A model generated the notes under the pieces. The model saw only the letters and a program-made list of their open reading frames with translations, was not told the origin of the DNA and ran no database searches. Positions 31,233 to 38,350 of a stretch of DNA of 64,000 bases are shown here, piece after piece. Every line of letters starts with the position of its first letter. Within the stretch, counting starts at the first letter, position 1. Source of the stretch: Beduinella massiliensis (GTDB lineage: Bacteria; Bacillota; Clostridia; Christensenellales; Aristaeellaceae); NCBI RefSeq assembly GCF_900199405.1, contig NZ_LT963430.1, positions 1,302,001 through 1,366,000 on the forward strand, written 5' to 3'. A program made the position numbers and the translations under genes.

Positions 31233-31916
31233 TCAGACTGCTTTGGCGGTGGGAAAGAAGCGGTTCAGGTAGGCGTCGGTGTAATGCGTGTCGAGATAGC
31301 GTTCAAAGGCGCTGGAGGGCGCGTAGCCTGCCCGGCGGTCGCTCTGGCGGGCGACGGCTGTGGCGGTGATGAAAAGGTTGTAGGCCATAAACGCGCAGAG
31401 CAGGCAGGTCAGCATCCGCCCGGTAGCGCGGGGCATGCGTTCAATCGTCGCGGAAAGGCGCGGATACAGCACGCGAATCCACACGAGCCCCAGCGCGCCC
31501 CATAGCAACATGAACCAGATGTTCGTGCGCCCTCCAAAATTGAGCGGCGAATTGGAGTAATCCCAAGAGGTCGTGCCGAAAAAAATCTCCTGGAAGAGGC
31601 TGCAGAGGTACTCGAACGCGCCGCCGATGAGCCCTCCGGCGAGAAAGATCGCCCCGTTGCGGCGAAGGCGATACAGGAACACCGTGAGCAGCACGCAGCC
31701 CGCGCCGTAAATCGGAATGAGCGGGCCGTACAGGACGCCGACGTGCAGTTCCGGCTGGGCGTGCACGAGGAGGCACCAGGCTGTCTCCAAAATGAACCCG
31801 GCGAAGCTGCCGATCATGAAGACCCAAAACAGCTTGGAAAAGCAAACGCCGACGGCAAAGCCCGCGGCCTGCTGCACGTCTCGCGGACGGGTAGATTCTC
31901 TCAGGGCGATATTCAT
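31233..31916 (-). CDS. CmpB-like membrane protein (putative ABC-transporter type IV)
   Basis: A 227-residue protein with about five membrane segments. The GSFAGFILETAWCLL and VLYGPLIPIYGAG segments, and the later GTTSWDYSNSPLNFGGR, match the Pfam family called ABC_trans_CmpB. Its function is not established. ATG at 31916 is chosen because GGAGGTCGCCT precedes it. It is monocistronic and divergent from the PAP2-kinase gene. Confidence 0.75.
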   Translation of the reverse strand: MNIALRESTRPRDVQQAAGFAVGVCFSKLFWVFMIGSFAGFILETAWCLLVHAQPELHVGVLYGPLIPIYGAGCVLLTVFLYRLRRNGAIFLAGGLIGGAFEYLCSLFQEIFFGTTSWDYSNSPLNFGGRTNIWFMLLWGALGLVWIRVLYPRLSATIERMPRATGRMLTCLLCAFMAYNLFITATAVARQSDRRAGYAPSSAFERYLDTHYTDAYLNRFFPTAKAV

Positions 31917-32227
31917 AGGCGACCTCCTCATTTATTCCGCTTCGCACACGGCGGATATAAGCAGTCTATCAAATGGACACGTTCGTGCGAAGGGTTAAGC
32001 GCGAAATACCGCGTTTTTCGTTTTCATTCGACATCTCCCGCACCCATAATCGCAGTATACGCCCTGAACAAGCGACGCTTCAAGGAGCAGGAGATGAGCA
32101 TTTCCTTAGAGTTTGATGAGGAAGCCTCTTTGCCGGAATAGACCTTGCAATAAGACGCTGTTTTTGCTATGCTTTGCATGTTGACCCTGTGAAGGGGTCA
32201 GCCTAAAAGCAAAGGATGGGATAAACG
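31917..32227. other. Divergent control region with promoter for the PAP2-kinase gene
   Basis: TTGCAA (32145-32150) and TATGCT (32168-32173) are 17 bp apart and face the gene at 32228. A GACCC/GGGTC hairpin follows in the leader (about 32182-32198). A 15-codon frame beginning at the ATG of caggagatgagc (32094) has an AAGGAG site; it could be a leader peptide but is not called as a gene. Confidence 0.5.
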
Positions 32228-33250
32228 ATGGCGAAGGTTTGGAAGTATAAGCGGTGGATTGTGGCAGCCGGCCTGCTGCTCGTTTTTTTGCTCTTTGCGT
32301 TCAATTTAAATTCCCTCGGCCCCTTCGATCAGGCGATTTATGGGGTGGTTTCGCTGCTGCAATGCGGCTTTGCGACGCGGCTTTTCAGGGGCATGACGCT
32401 GCTCGTTCATCCGGTGGTGCTTCTTGCGGTCAGCCTGGCGCTGATCTATCTGGTGCATCAGCGTACGTACACCGTGCCGATCTTCATGAATCTCGCGCTT
32501 TCCGTGCTGCTTAACCTCGGGCTCAAATCGATCTTCACGCGTCCGCGCCCCGTGAACGTGGTGCGCTTTGTGACCGAGACGGGCTATAGCTTTCCCAGCG
32601 GCCATTCGATGGCAGCCGCCACCTTTTACGGCTTCGTAATCTATCTGGTTCGTCAATCCGGGCTCAGCCGGGCGAAAAAGAACGCGCTGACCGTGCTGCT
32701 TACCGGAATGATCCTGTTGGTGGGCACGAGCCGCGTCTACCTGGGCGCACATTACGGCAGCGACGTGATCGCGGCCTTCTGCGTTTCGACTGCTTACCTG
32801 ATCGTCTTTACGAGCTTTGTGACCACCTATTTCCGCGAGGGGCGCAGCCTCGCCCCGGAGAAATCGATGGCCCGCAAAAACGACAGCCTGCTCATCAGCT
32901 TTGCGCATGCATTGGACGGCGTCATCGCCGGGCTCAAGGCGGAGCGCAATATGCTCATTCATTTCGGCGTCATGTCCATGGTGATCGTCTTCGGCGTTAT
33001 TTTGCACATCAGCGCCGCGGAATGGATCGTCTGCGTCATGCTCTTTGCGCTGGTCATGGCGATGGAGCTGGTCAATACGGCGATTGAAGCGGCAGTCGAT
33101 CTGTGCACGCAGGAATACGATCCCAAAGCGAAGCTGGCGAAAGACACGGCGGCTGGGGCTGTGCTGGTCGCGGCGATCGGGGCCGCGGTCGTCGGCTGCA
33201 TCATCTTTCTGCCTAAGATCGTCGGCATCATCCAGGCGGAATTCAGATAG
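32228..33250 (+). CDS. PAP2 phosphatase-diacylglycerol/undecaprenol kinase fusion
   Basis: A 340-residue membrane protein. The first 200 residues are a PAP2-type lipid phosphatase with its three catalytic motifs: KSIFTRPRP (about 100), PSGHSMAA (about 122) and SRVYLGAHYGSD (about 170). Residues about 215-340 are a DgkA/UdpK-like lipid kinase with ERNMLIHF and ELVNTAIEAAVD. The two activities oppose or complement each other in undecaprenyl-phosphate or lipid recycling. Fusions of this kind are known in Bacillota, but the net reaction is uncertain. Ribosome-binding site AAAGGATGGG. Confidence 0.9.
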   Translation: MAKVWKYKRWIVAAGLLLVFLLFAFNLNSLGPFDQAIYGVVSLLQCGFATRLFRGMTLLVHPVVLLAVSLALIYLVHQRTYTVPIFMNLALSVLLNLGLKSIFTRPRPVNVVRFVTETGYSFPSGHSMAAATFYGFVIYLVRQSGLSRAKKNALTVLLTGMILLVGTSRVYLGAHYGSDVIAAFCVSTAYLIVFTSFVTTYFREGRSLAPEKSMARKNDSLLISFAHALDGVIAGLKAERNMLIHFGVMSMVIVFGVILHISAAEWIVCVMLFALVMAMELVNTAIEAAVDLCTQEYDPKAKLAKDTAAGAVLVAAIGAAVVGCIIFLPKIVGIIQAEFR

Positions 33251-33380
33251 CCTTCTAAGTGGAGGAAGAAAACGCGGCATACCAGGAATGCGGGAGCATG
33301 AAGATGCCCTGCGGCGAGAGGACGTTGAATCATCGAATCGCCCAGGGCAGATTTTTTGCCTGAAACGTTTGCTTTTTTCC

Positions 33381-33409
33381 TTGACAGGCCGGAAAACACA
33401 TGCTATAAT
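33381..33409 (+). promoter_or_regulatory. Consensus promoter of tRNA-Val
   Basis: TTGACA (33381-33386) and TATAAT (33404-33409) have a 17-bp spacer, 20 bp before the tRNA. Confidence 0.85.
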
Positions 33410-33429
33410 AATCCACGTCGTCAAGACGT

Positions 33430-33505
33430 GGTCTGTTGGCTCAGTTGGTAGAGCACATCGTTCACATCGATGGGGTCACTGGTTCGAGTCCAGTACAGAC
33501 CACCA
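33430..33505 (+). tRNA. tRNA-Val (anticodon CAC)
   Basis: Acceptor GGTCTGT pairs with ACAGACC, anticodon stem CATCG/CGATG encloses TTCACAT (anticodon CAC), T-arm CTGGTTCGAGTCCAG and encoded ACCA. Its 3' 43 bp are repeated at 34178-34220. Confidence 0.95.
33456..33498 (+). repeat. 43-bp direct repeat, copy 1 (3' half of tRNA-Val)
   Basis: Identical over 43 bp to 34178-34220. Together the copies bracket a terminator and a DUF1989 gene, as attL/attR-like ends would. This copy is part of the functional tRNA. Confidence 0.85.
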
Positions 33506-33540
33506 AAGATACCATCTTCGTAAGAGGATGGTATCTTTTA
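33505..33540 (+). terminator. Terminator after tRNA-Val
   Basis: AAAGATACCATC pairs with GATGGTATCTTT across a 10-nt loop, followed by TACT. Confidence 0.75.
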
Positions 33541-33589
33541 CTATATTCTGTTGATGAAATATATACTTCACTTATTGGAGGCGAAGGTA

Positions 33590-34165
33590 ATGCAAGAATA
33601 TATCATCGGTGCGTGTAGCGGAAAGGCAATCGATGTAAAGAAAAACAAAACCATTACAGTCGTGGATTTGGAAGGCCAGCAAGTAGTAGATTTCTTTGCG
33701 GAAGCTCAATGTAATGCAGATGAGTTTTTGTCCACTGGCGTTACCATCGACTGCAATGATTCCTTGAAAATTAAAGTTGGCAATACCATCTTTACAAACC
33801 TTTATCGTCCCATGTTTATTGTCGTGTCGGACGATGTTGGCGAGCACGACTTGTTGCACCCCTGTTGCAGGCCGGAAATGTATGATTTTTTCTATAATAA
33901 TGGAACAGGCCATTCAAGCTGCTTAGACAATATCAATACCAGCCTGAACGAAAAGCGTCCAATTATTACGCCCTTCAACATTTTCATGTACACGAAAATC
34001 AACGAAGATGGAAGCATATCTGTGGAAGAACCAGTTTCAAAGCCCGGTGATGCCATCAAGTTAAAAGCCCTCATGGATGTGCGTTTGGGTATAGCAGCTT
34101 GCAGCGTATCAGAGAGTAAATGCAACGGCGGAAAATGCTCCCCCATCAAAATCATTATCGAGTAA
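33590..34165 (+). CDS. DUF1989 family protein (urea carboxylase-associated family)
   Basis: A 191-residue cytoplasmic protein of the DUF1989 family, some members of which are encoded near urea carboxylase. Visible family blocks are GQQVVDFFAE, HPCCRPEMYDFF, GHSSCLDNINT, TPFNIFMYT and SKPGDAIKLKALMDVR, with conserved Cys that may bind metal. ATG at 33590 has GGAGGCGAAGG upstream. It is clearly AT-richer than its neighbours and lies between two copies of the tRNA-Val 3' half, so it looks acquired. No urea carboxylase is present in the window; function unknown. Confidence 0.85.
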   Translation: MQEYIIGACSGKAIDVKKNKTITVVDLEGQQVVDFFAEAQCNADEFLSTGVTIDCNDSLKIKVGNTIFTNLYRPMFIVVSDDVGEHDLLHPCCRPEMYDFFYNNGTGHSSCLDNINTSLNEKRPIITPFNIFMYTKINEDGSISVEEPVSKPGDAIKLKALMDVRLGIAACSVSESKCNGGKCSPIKIIIE

Positions 34166-34177
34166 ATGTTTTGACAG

Positions 34178-34220
34178 CATCGTTCACATCGATGGGGTCA
34201 CTGGTTCGAGTCCAGTACAG
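34178..34220 (+). repeat. 43-bp direct repeat, copy 2 (tRNA-Val remnant)
   Basis: It carries the anticodon arm, variable loop and T-arm of tRNA-Val but lacks the 5' half, and its 3' end reads CCCCCACA instead of ACCACCA, so it cannot make a tRNA. Confidence 0.85.
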
Positions 34221-34231
34221 CCCCCACATAT

Positions 34232-34272
34232 AATCTACTAGCTTTTGATACAAAGCGAGTAGATTATTTTTT
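34232..34272 (+). terminator. Terminator matching the tRNA-Ser terminator
   Basis: AATCTACTAGCTTT (34232-34245) pairs with AAAGCGAGTAGATT (34252-34265), then ATTTTTT. It differs from 9295-9328 at one base, including the same TGATAC loop. Confidence 0.85.
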
Positions 34273-34287
34273 ACCCCCTTACCCCTA

Positions 34288-34318
34288 AAAGCCCTTGCCA
34301 CGAGGGCTTTCTTCTTTC
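34288..34318 (+). terminator. Terminator
   Basis: AAAGCCCT (34288-34295) pairs with AGGGCTTT (34303-34310), followed by CTTCTTTC. Confidence 0.7.
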
Positions 34319-34319
34319 G

Positions 34320-34450
34320 TTTCGCCAAATCATGCGGCGGTTGCCCCTATTTGTACAAAGCCGAAGGGCGCGGAGACTAAAATATACTCCCGCGCCCTTT
34401 CTTTTTACCCCCTAAAGGTATTTCGCCAAAAGATAAAGTGTTTCGCCAAA
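34320..34450 (+). repeat. Three TTTCGCCAAA elements, two spaced exactly 20 bp
   Basis: Copies occur at 34320-34329, 34421-34430 and 34441-34450. The last two are bracketed by CCCCCT and AGGGGG. A related degenerate arrangement (CCCCCT, TTTCGCCCAA, ATTTCGCGGA) lies near 40266-40305. Confidence 0.6.
34364..34406 (+). terminator. Terminator-like hairpin
   Basis: AAGGGCGCGG (34364-34373) pairs with CCGCGCCCTT (34390-34399), followed on the plus strand by TCTTTTT. Confidence 0.65.
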
Positions 34451-34461
34451 TTATAGGGGGT

Positions 34462-34755
34462 TTATTGCTTGGCCGGTTCTGAATCATCCTCCCCATAGTA
34501 GGTCGCAAACACGCTTTCAACCCCGTGCCGTTCTTTAGTCGATATGCCGTGCAGCAACCATTCCATATCGGTTTCCAACGCAAGGCATAACGCGACAAAG
34601 GCGTTCACGTCCAGTTCGCACTCGCCAGCCTCAAACTGCCGGATTTCCTCCGTGCTGTATTCTGTCACTCTTTCGGCAAGTTCCTCCACCGAGAGCCCTC
34701 TGTGTTCCCGTGCTTTTTGGAGGCGCTGGCCAATTTCGACGTACCGCTTATCCAT
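34462..34755 (-). CDS. XRE-family transcriptional regulator
   Basis: A 97-residue protein with a helix-turn-helix in residues about 5-65 (RGLSVEELAERVTEYSTEEI, then FEAGECELDVNAF) and a short acidic tail. Start ATG at 34755 is chosen for the AAAGGAG site upstream. The frame stays open for 76 more codons to 34983 (including ARDEESGATTLQLLLDGF), so an N-terminally extended form cannot be ruled out. A promoter-like pair at 35108-35136 would give a long leader. Target unknown. Confidence 0.75.
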   Translation of the reverse strand: MDKRYVEIGQRLQKAREHRGLSVEELAERVTEYSTEEIRQFEAGECELDVNAFVALCLALETDMEWLLHGISTKERHGVESVFATYYGEDDSEPAKQ

Positions 34756-35149
34756 AGCGTTTTGCTCCTTTTGCCCCATCGCGCAGCCTTTGAAACCGTC
34801 GAGCAGCAGTTGCAGCGTAGTCGCGCCGGATTCTTCATCCCGAGCGATCAGGGCGCAAATCCAGCCGCATCTCACGCTCGCGACAAAAACGTCAAGGCAC
34901 GTAATCCGGTTAAAGCATTGCTCGAAGCGGAGGTTCAATACCCCTTGCGCGCGCCTTGTAAAGCACAGTTTCCTGTAATACAATATGCGTAAGTCGTGGT
35001 GCCGTTAAACGGTTGCGAGGGGTAGTGTATGTACCTTTCGCAGGGCAGGTGTGCTGGTAACGCACCTGCCTGCCGCGGCGTTTTCACGCCTCGATCCTTG
35101 TGGTCGTATTACAGCTCTAACCGGCCCGAATGTCAAGGGGTGTCCTAAG
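34756..35149 (-). promoter_or_regulatory. Long leader with strong hairpin, and promoter
   Basis: On the minus strand TTGACA (35131-35136) and TGTAAT (35108-35113) are 17 bp apart, giving a leader of about 340 nt before the ATG at 34755. The leader contains a strong stem, CAGGTGTG/CGCACCTG, around 35045-35070. No known riboswitch class is recognised. Confidence 0.45.
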
Positions 35150-35512
35150 TTATTTTAAACAATTTTGCTTGTTGAATATGGAAACACCGGCTCCACCCCA
35201 ACGTTCGGAAAGCTCGTCCACCATTTCACGCAGGGCCTCGAAAACCACGGCCTTTTGTGTGCTGGACAAAAAGGGGTCTCGCCCGCCGTATAGCAGATAA
35301 AACGGACTCAGGTCTAGCACGATGCACAGGCGCGAAAAGGTCTCCAGCGACATCTTCCTGGCGCCCCGCTCAATGTGGCCGAGGAACGAAACGGAGATCC
35401 CCGTGTCCTCGGCTAACTGCTCCTGAGTCTTGTGCGCTTCTTTGCGCGCTTTCCGAATCCTCAGCCCAATTCTCTCGTAATCGATGGCGAACAGTCCCTG
35501 TTTGTTTTCCAT
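35150..35512 (-). CDS. XRE-family transcriptional regulator
   Basis: A 120-residue protein with N-terminal Cro/C1 helix-turn-helix (residues about 14-70; HKTQEQLAEDTGISVSFLGH, IERGARKMSLETF) and a C-terminal helical tail without a recognised domain. ATG at 35512 follows AAAGGAGGGGGG. It is the upstream member of a run of minus-strand accessory genes. Probably a repressor; target unknown. Confidence 0.85.
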   Translation of the reverse strand: MENKQGLFAIDYERIGLRIRKARKEAHKTQEQLAEDTGISVSFLGHIERGARKMSLETFSRLCIVLDLSPFYLLYGGRDPFLSSTQKAVVFEALREMVDELSERWGGAGVSIFNKQNCLK

Positions 35513-35622
35513 GCGGTCTTACCCCCCTCCTTTTGTGTAAAAGCTGCCGCCCAGCCAACGGGCAGCAGCTTTTGGTTAGAAATCACGCCTGAACCGGGCC
35601 ATACCGCTCGCATACCGCGCTG

Positions 35623-36054
35623 TTACGCCCCTACGACCTTTGTGTAAAGGGTGGCGCTGTCCGTGCTCGCGCCCTTAGACACATACCCGTAAATCTTCGT
35701 GCGGTAAATCATGCCCGCCTTGGCCGTGGTGCTGGTTGACTTGGTCGCGGATTTCTCCCCGGTTGCCGACCAGCTCGATCCGTTTTTCCATTTGCCATCC
35801 TCAAAGTATTGCAGCGTAATGGTAACCTTAGCGTAGGTGCAATCGCCCGATACCGTCCCCGTCAGGTACACCTTCCCGTCTTTGACCGAGGTGTTGCCGT
35901 GGATGGACGAGATCAGCACATACGCGGGCGCTATGCCGTCGGCCTGTTGTTCAATGCGGCTCGCCGCCTTCTCTACTACTGACGCCGCCTGTGCGCTGGC
36001 GGTACCGCTTAAAACCAGCAGCGCAAGCGCGATTGCCCCAAATTGCTTGCCCAT
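35623..36054 (-). CDS. Small secreted beta-rich protein, paired with DUF4367 protein
   Basis: A 143-residue exported protein: signal peptide about residues 1-22 (LALLVLSGTASAQA), short helical stretch, then a beta-sandwich-like domain (about 45-143) with GKVYLTGTVSG, VTITLQYFEDGKWKNG and YRTKIYGYV strands. Its layout matches the secreted protein at 47766 (GKVY, hydrophobic strand, G-x-W, late YK/YR strand). Both lie directly downstream of a DUF4367 membrane protein. Translation starts 40 bp after that gene with AGGAGGG upstream. No named family is assigned; probably surface or extracellular. Confidence 0.7.
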   Translation of the reverse strand: MGKQFGAIALALLVLSGTASAQAASVVEKAASRIEQQADGIAPAYVLISSIHGNTSVKDGKVYLTGTVSGDCTYAKVTITLQYFEDGKWKNGSSWSATGEKSATKSTSTTAKAGMIYRTKIYGYVSKGASTDSATLYTKVVGA

Positions 36055-36094
36055 GATTTTCCCTCCTAAATGGTGTAGTTATTGAATCCTCGCG

Positions 36095-36808
36095 TCAGGA
36101 GACGCGGTTCAATCCATCGACGATTTGTTGTATTTCTCGATCCGTTACGGCTGTGTCAAAATCCATCTGCACATACGCCTCGCCCACCAGCAGGTAGGCG
36201 GTCGTGTGTCCGCTTTCCGCGTTCCAGACGTGGATCGTGCCCCGCTTGGATTCGATCACGTGGTGCGCGGCATGCTCGTTGTCATAGCTGGCCGAAGCGC
36301 CGCGCGGATAGTAGTAGTATTGAATCTGTTCCCCCGCGCCGTTGACGTAAGACATGTAGAGCATGTCTCCCGTGGTGGTGTGGTAGTTCGACGCGTAGCC
36401 GCTCGGCATCAGGCTGGGGACGACGTAGCCCTGCAGGTCGGCGTATCGATCATAGGCCACGGATTCCACGCGGACCGCTTCGTGGCTGGTGAAGACGCGC
36501 AGCACGGAGGCCCGAATGCTGTCGGCCATACCCGGCACGGATAAGAGCAGCACCAGCAGGACCGCCATCGCCGCTATCCCGGTTTGACCGGCCACGGCTT
36601 TCCATTGCCGTCGTGGCCGCGCCGTATAGGTAATGTGGTCCACCTTAACCTCCTCGTTCATAATCATCCGGTAGGTTTCGAGGCTTATCCCAAATCTCCG
36701 CGCGATTTCCTGATCCATCCGCTTCAGGCGTTGTGCCAGAAATTCAGCCTCAGCCAAATCATCTTCCGTCGCTTTTTTCGAGAGTTCCTTGATTCTATCA
36801 ATTAGCAT
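36095..36808 (-). CDS. Membrane-anchored DUF4367 protein
   Basis: A 237-residue protein with a cytoplasmic N terminus (residues 1-85, including an RRFGISLETYRMI segment that may contact a regulator), one membrane helix (about 86-106) and an external DUF4367 domain (about 135-237; YVVPSLMPSGYASNYH and a Y-rich middle). DUF4367 domains are often found C-terminal to anti-sigma-factor-like membrane proteins. ATG at 36808 is chosen because AAGAAGGTGG precedes it. It shares a compact divergent promoter region with the XRE gene at 36941. Confidence 0.78.
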   Translation of the reverse strand: MLIDRIKELSKKATEDDLAEAEFLAQRLKRMDQEIARRFGISLETYRMIMNEEVKVDHITYTARPRRQWKAVAGQTGIAAMAVLLVLLLSVPGMADSIRASVLRVFTSHEAVRVESVAYDRYADLQGYVVPSLMPSGYASNYHTTTGDMLYMSYVNGAGEQIQYYYYPRGASASYDNEHAAHHVIESKRGTIHVWNAESGHTTAYLLVGEAYVQMDFDTAVTDREIQQIVDGLNRVS

Positions 36809-36849
36809 GTTCCACCTTCTTTTTTCTGTCAAATTGATAGTTTGCCTCT

Positions 36850-36915
36850 ATCTTATCTCGAATCCTGACGACATGTCAAGGGAATATTGACAAAAGTCTC
36901 TCAGCTTGATAAAGT
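36850..36915. promoter_or_regulatory. Back-to-back divergent promoters
   Basis: Leftward: TTGACA (minus, 36874-36879) and TAAGAT (36850-36855), 18 bp spacer. Rightward: TTGACA (36887-36892) and TAAAGT (36910-36915), 17 bp spacer. The two -35 boxes form an inverted repeat separated by 7 bp, so the two polymerases would compete. Confidence 0.75.
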
Positions 36916-36940
36916 GCTGCTATCGGGAGGGCTGTGAAGT

Positions 36941-37363
36941 ATGGACGAAAAAGAAAAAGCCTTGCATGAAATGCAGAACCGGTTTTTGGCGATCCGAAAA
37001 GCCTTGAAAAAGTCACAGGCAGAAATGTCTCAGGCTTTAGGCTATTCCGATTCCTATTACAGCAAGTTGGAAGTCGGCAAGGATGAGATTCGCAAGAATG
37101 TCATTTATCAGGTGTGCCTCACGTTTAATGTATCGCGCGAATACCTCATCAAGGGCGAGGGGCCGATGTTCGTGGAAGCCGACGTGCGCATGGAGCGCCT
37201 TTGTAAGCTGTTCAAAGAATTATCCGAGCCCTGCCAGGAGCTATTGCTGGATATGGTCGAATACACGGTCAACAAGCGTCAAGCGGAAAAGGCTCAAGCC
37301 GAGCGTTTGGAGGCAGATGTTGAAACCAACGTAAGCGAGGAAGAATCCCCGGCAATCGAATGA
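36941..37363 (+). CDS. XRE-family transcriptional regulator
   Basis: A 140-residue protein with helix-turn-helix in residues about 12-72 (KKSQAEMSQALGYSDSYYSK, then LEVGKDEIRKNV), followed by REYLIKGEGPMF, a feature of phage-type repressors, and a charged C-terminal helix. ATG at 36941 follows CGGGAGGGCTGTG. It is divergent from the DUF4367/secreted-protein pair and is the obvious candidate to control it through the shared promoter region. A terminator follows at 37461. Confidence 0.85.
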   Translation: MDEKEKALHEMQNRFLAIRKALKKSQAEMSQALGYSDSYYSKLEVGKDEIRKNVIYQVCLTFNVSREYLIKGEGPMFVEADVRMERLCKLFKELSEPCQELLLDMVEYTVNKRQAEKAQAERLEADVETNVSEEESPAIE

Positions 37364-37460
37364 AGAATACGTGTATCCTAAGTGCGCCGCGCTCTTAGGC
37401 TATAGTACCGCCCTCATACGCCAAGGGAAGGGAACACGTACATAAATACTAGAATAGGCA

Positions 37461-37500
37461 AGCCCGGAGTGCGCTCAAGCATTCCGGGCTCTTTCTCTTT
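37461..37500 (+). terminator. Terminator
   Basis: AGCCCGGA (37461-37468) pairs with TCCGGGCT (37483-37490), followed by CTTTCTCTTTC. Confidence 0.75.
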
Positions 37501-37519
37501 CCGTCGAACCAGACGGCGC

Positions 37520-37822
37520 TCACGACTGGATCGATCCCCAGCACTTATCTGAATCTGGATCATAATAGATAGCAAACCTCGCACCATGACCACAGGTGTA
37601 AGCCGTAAAGGACAAATAGCCGCTATCCCGTCCTTCGATATACCCTGCCGTACCGCGCAAATAGGGGGTGTCGACTTCTTCCACGTGCCACTCAGCTTTC
37701 GGATTACGACTGAGTACCTCACAGGCACAAGGCGGCGTCGGCCTGATTTGACCATATAGCAGGGTGATGCAACACACAAGGGCGGCAAAGCCGAATACCA
37801 GCCGCCAGAAAAGTCTGGACAA
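37520..37822 (-). CDS. Small membrane-anchored or secreted protein
   Basis: A 100-residue protein with one N-terminal hydrophobic segment (residues 5-24, LVFGFAALVCCITLLYG) and an external part with several Cys, Tyr and Gly residues. The start is TTG at 37822 with GGGAG upstream. It has no recognised family. It sits between an XRE gene and a Spo0E-like gene in the accessory block. Confidence 0.5.
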   Translation of the reverse strand: MSRLFWRLVFGFAALVCCITLLYGQIRPTPPCACEVLSRNPKAEWHVEEVDTPYLRGTAGYIEGRDSGYLSFTAYTCGHGARFAIYYDPDSDKCWGSIQS

Positions 37823-37960
37823 ACACGATCCGCTCCCTTCCTACATCGCTACGAAAGATACACCGTCAGCAGAGGCGCTGCCAGCGCCCGATGGTTAGGC
37901 TATATTTAGACCGTGTTGCCTATATAGATACCTATTCAGCGGTCAAAAAAAAGAACGTCA

Positions 37961-38203
37961 TCATGAATCGCAAAAGTAACCTTTCATGTCCCCGAGTTTC
38001 AATACCAGTTGATCCAGTTCTTTTGACAATTCCATGATCCTCGGCGCTGTAAGGGGTACCCCTTTTCGGATGTTCAGCCTTTTGATTCGCCAGTTGTAAT
38101 ACTCCACCTTGCGCGCGAGCCACCACATTTTCCAGCCATCCCGGACTAAAGATACACGCCTTCTGGGGTGCAGACGCATGGAATCCATCTTCATAGAAAT
38201 CAC
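37961..38203 (-). CDS. Spo0E-like sporulation phosphatase
   Basis: An 80-residue protein whose C-terminal 45 residues read VEYYNWRIKRLNIRKG, a short linker, then MELSKELDQLVLKL. This resembles the two-helix Spo0E family, in which an SQELD-like motif carries catalytic residues for dephosphorylating Spo0A-P. Here the motif is SKELD. The N terminus is Arg-rich. GTG at 38203 with AAAGGATGG upstream is the likely start. The family call is by eye; if right, it would delay sporulation. Confidence 0.6.
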   Translation of the reverse strand: MISMKMDSMRLHPRRRVSLVRDGWKMWWLARKVEYYNWRIKRLNIRKGVPLTAPRIMELSKELDQLVLKLGDMKGYFCDS

Positions 38204-38271
38204 GCTCCATCCTTTGTTCTGCCCGTAACCTTGCTTCGTCGCCCATTATATCATAGTTGGCACTTAGAATC

Positions 38272-38283
38272 CATACTAGTATG
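38272..38283. promoter_or_regulatory. Perfect 12-bp palindrome, likely operator
   Basis: CATACTAGTATG lies between the divergent Spo0E-like and XRE (38351) genes, 67 bp before the XRE start. Confidence 0.45.
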
Positions 38284-38350
38284 CATAAACCTGTAACAAA
38301 GCGGGAAAGGACGATAAAATAAACCTATCAATGTGAATGGATGTGATTGA

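Noticed and set aside
32094-32141. 15-codon frame MSISLEFDEEASLPE with an AAGGAG site before the PAP2-kinase gene
   Set aside because: Too short to support, and it lies before the mapped promoter of the next gene, so a leader-peptide role is unlikely.
34702-34992. Plus-strand frame opposite the XRE gene at 34462, briefly considered a recombinase fragment
   Set aside because: No recombinase motif could be identified; it overlaps the minus-strand helix-turn-helix gene and its leader.
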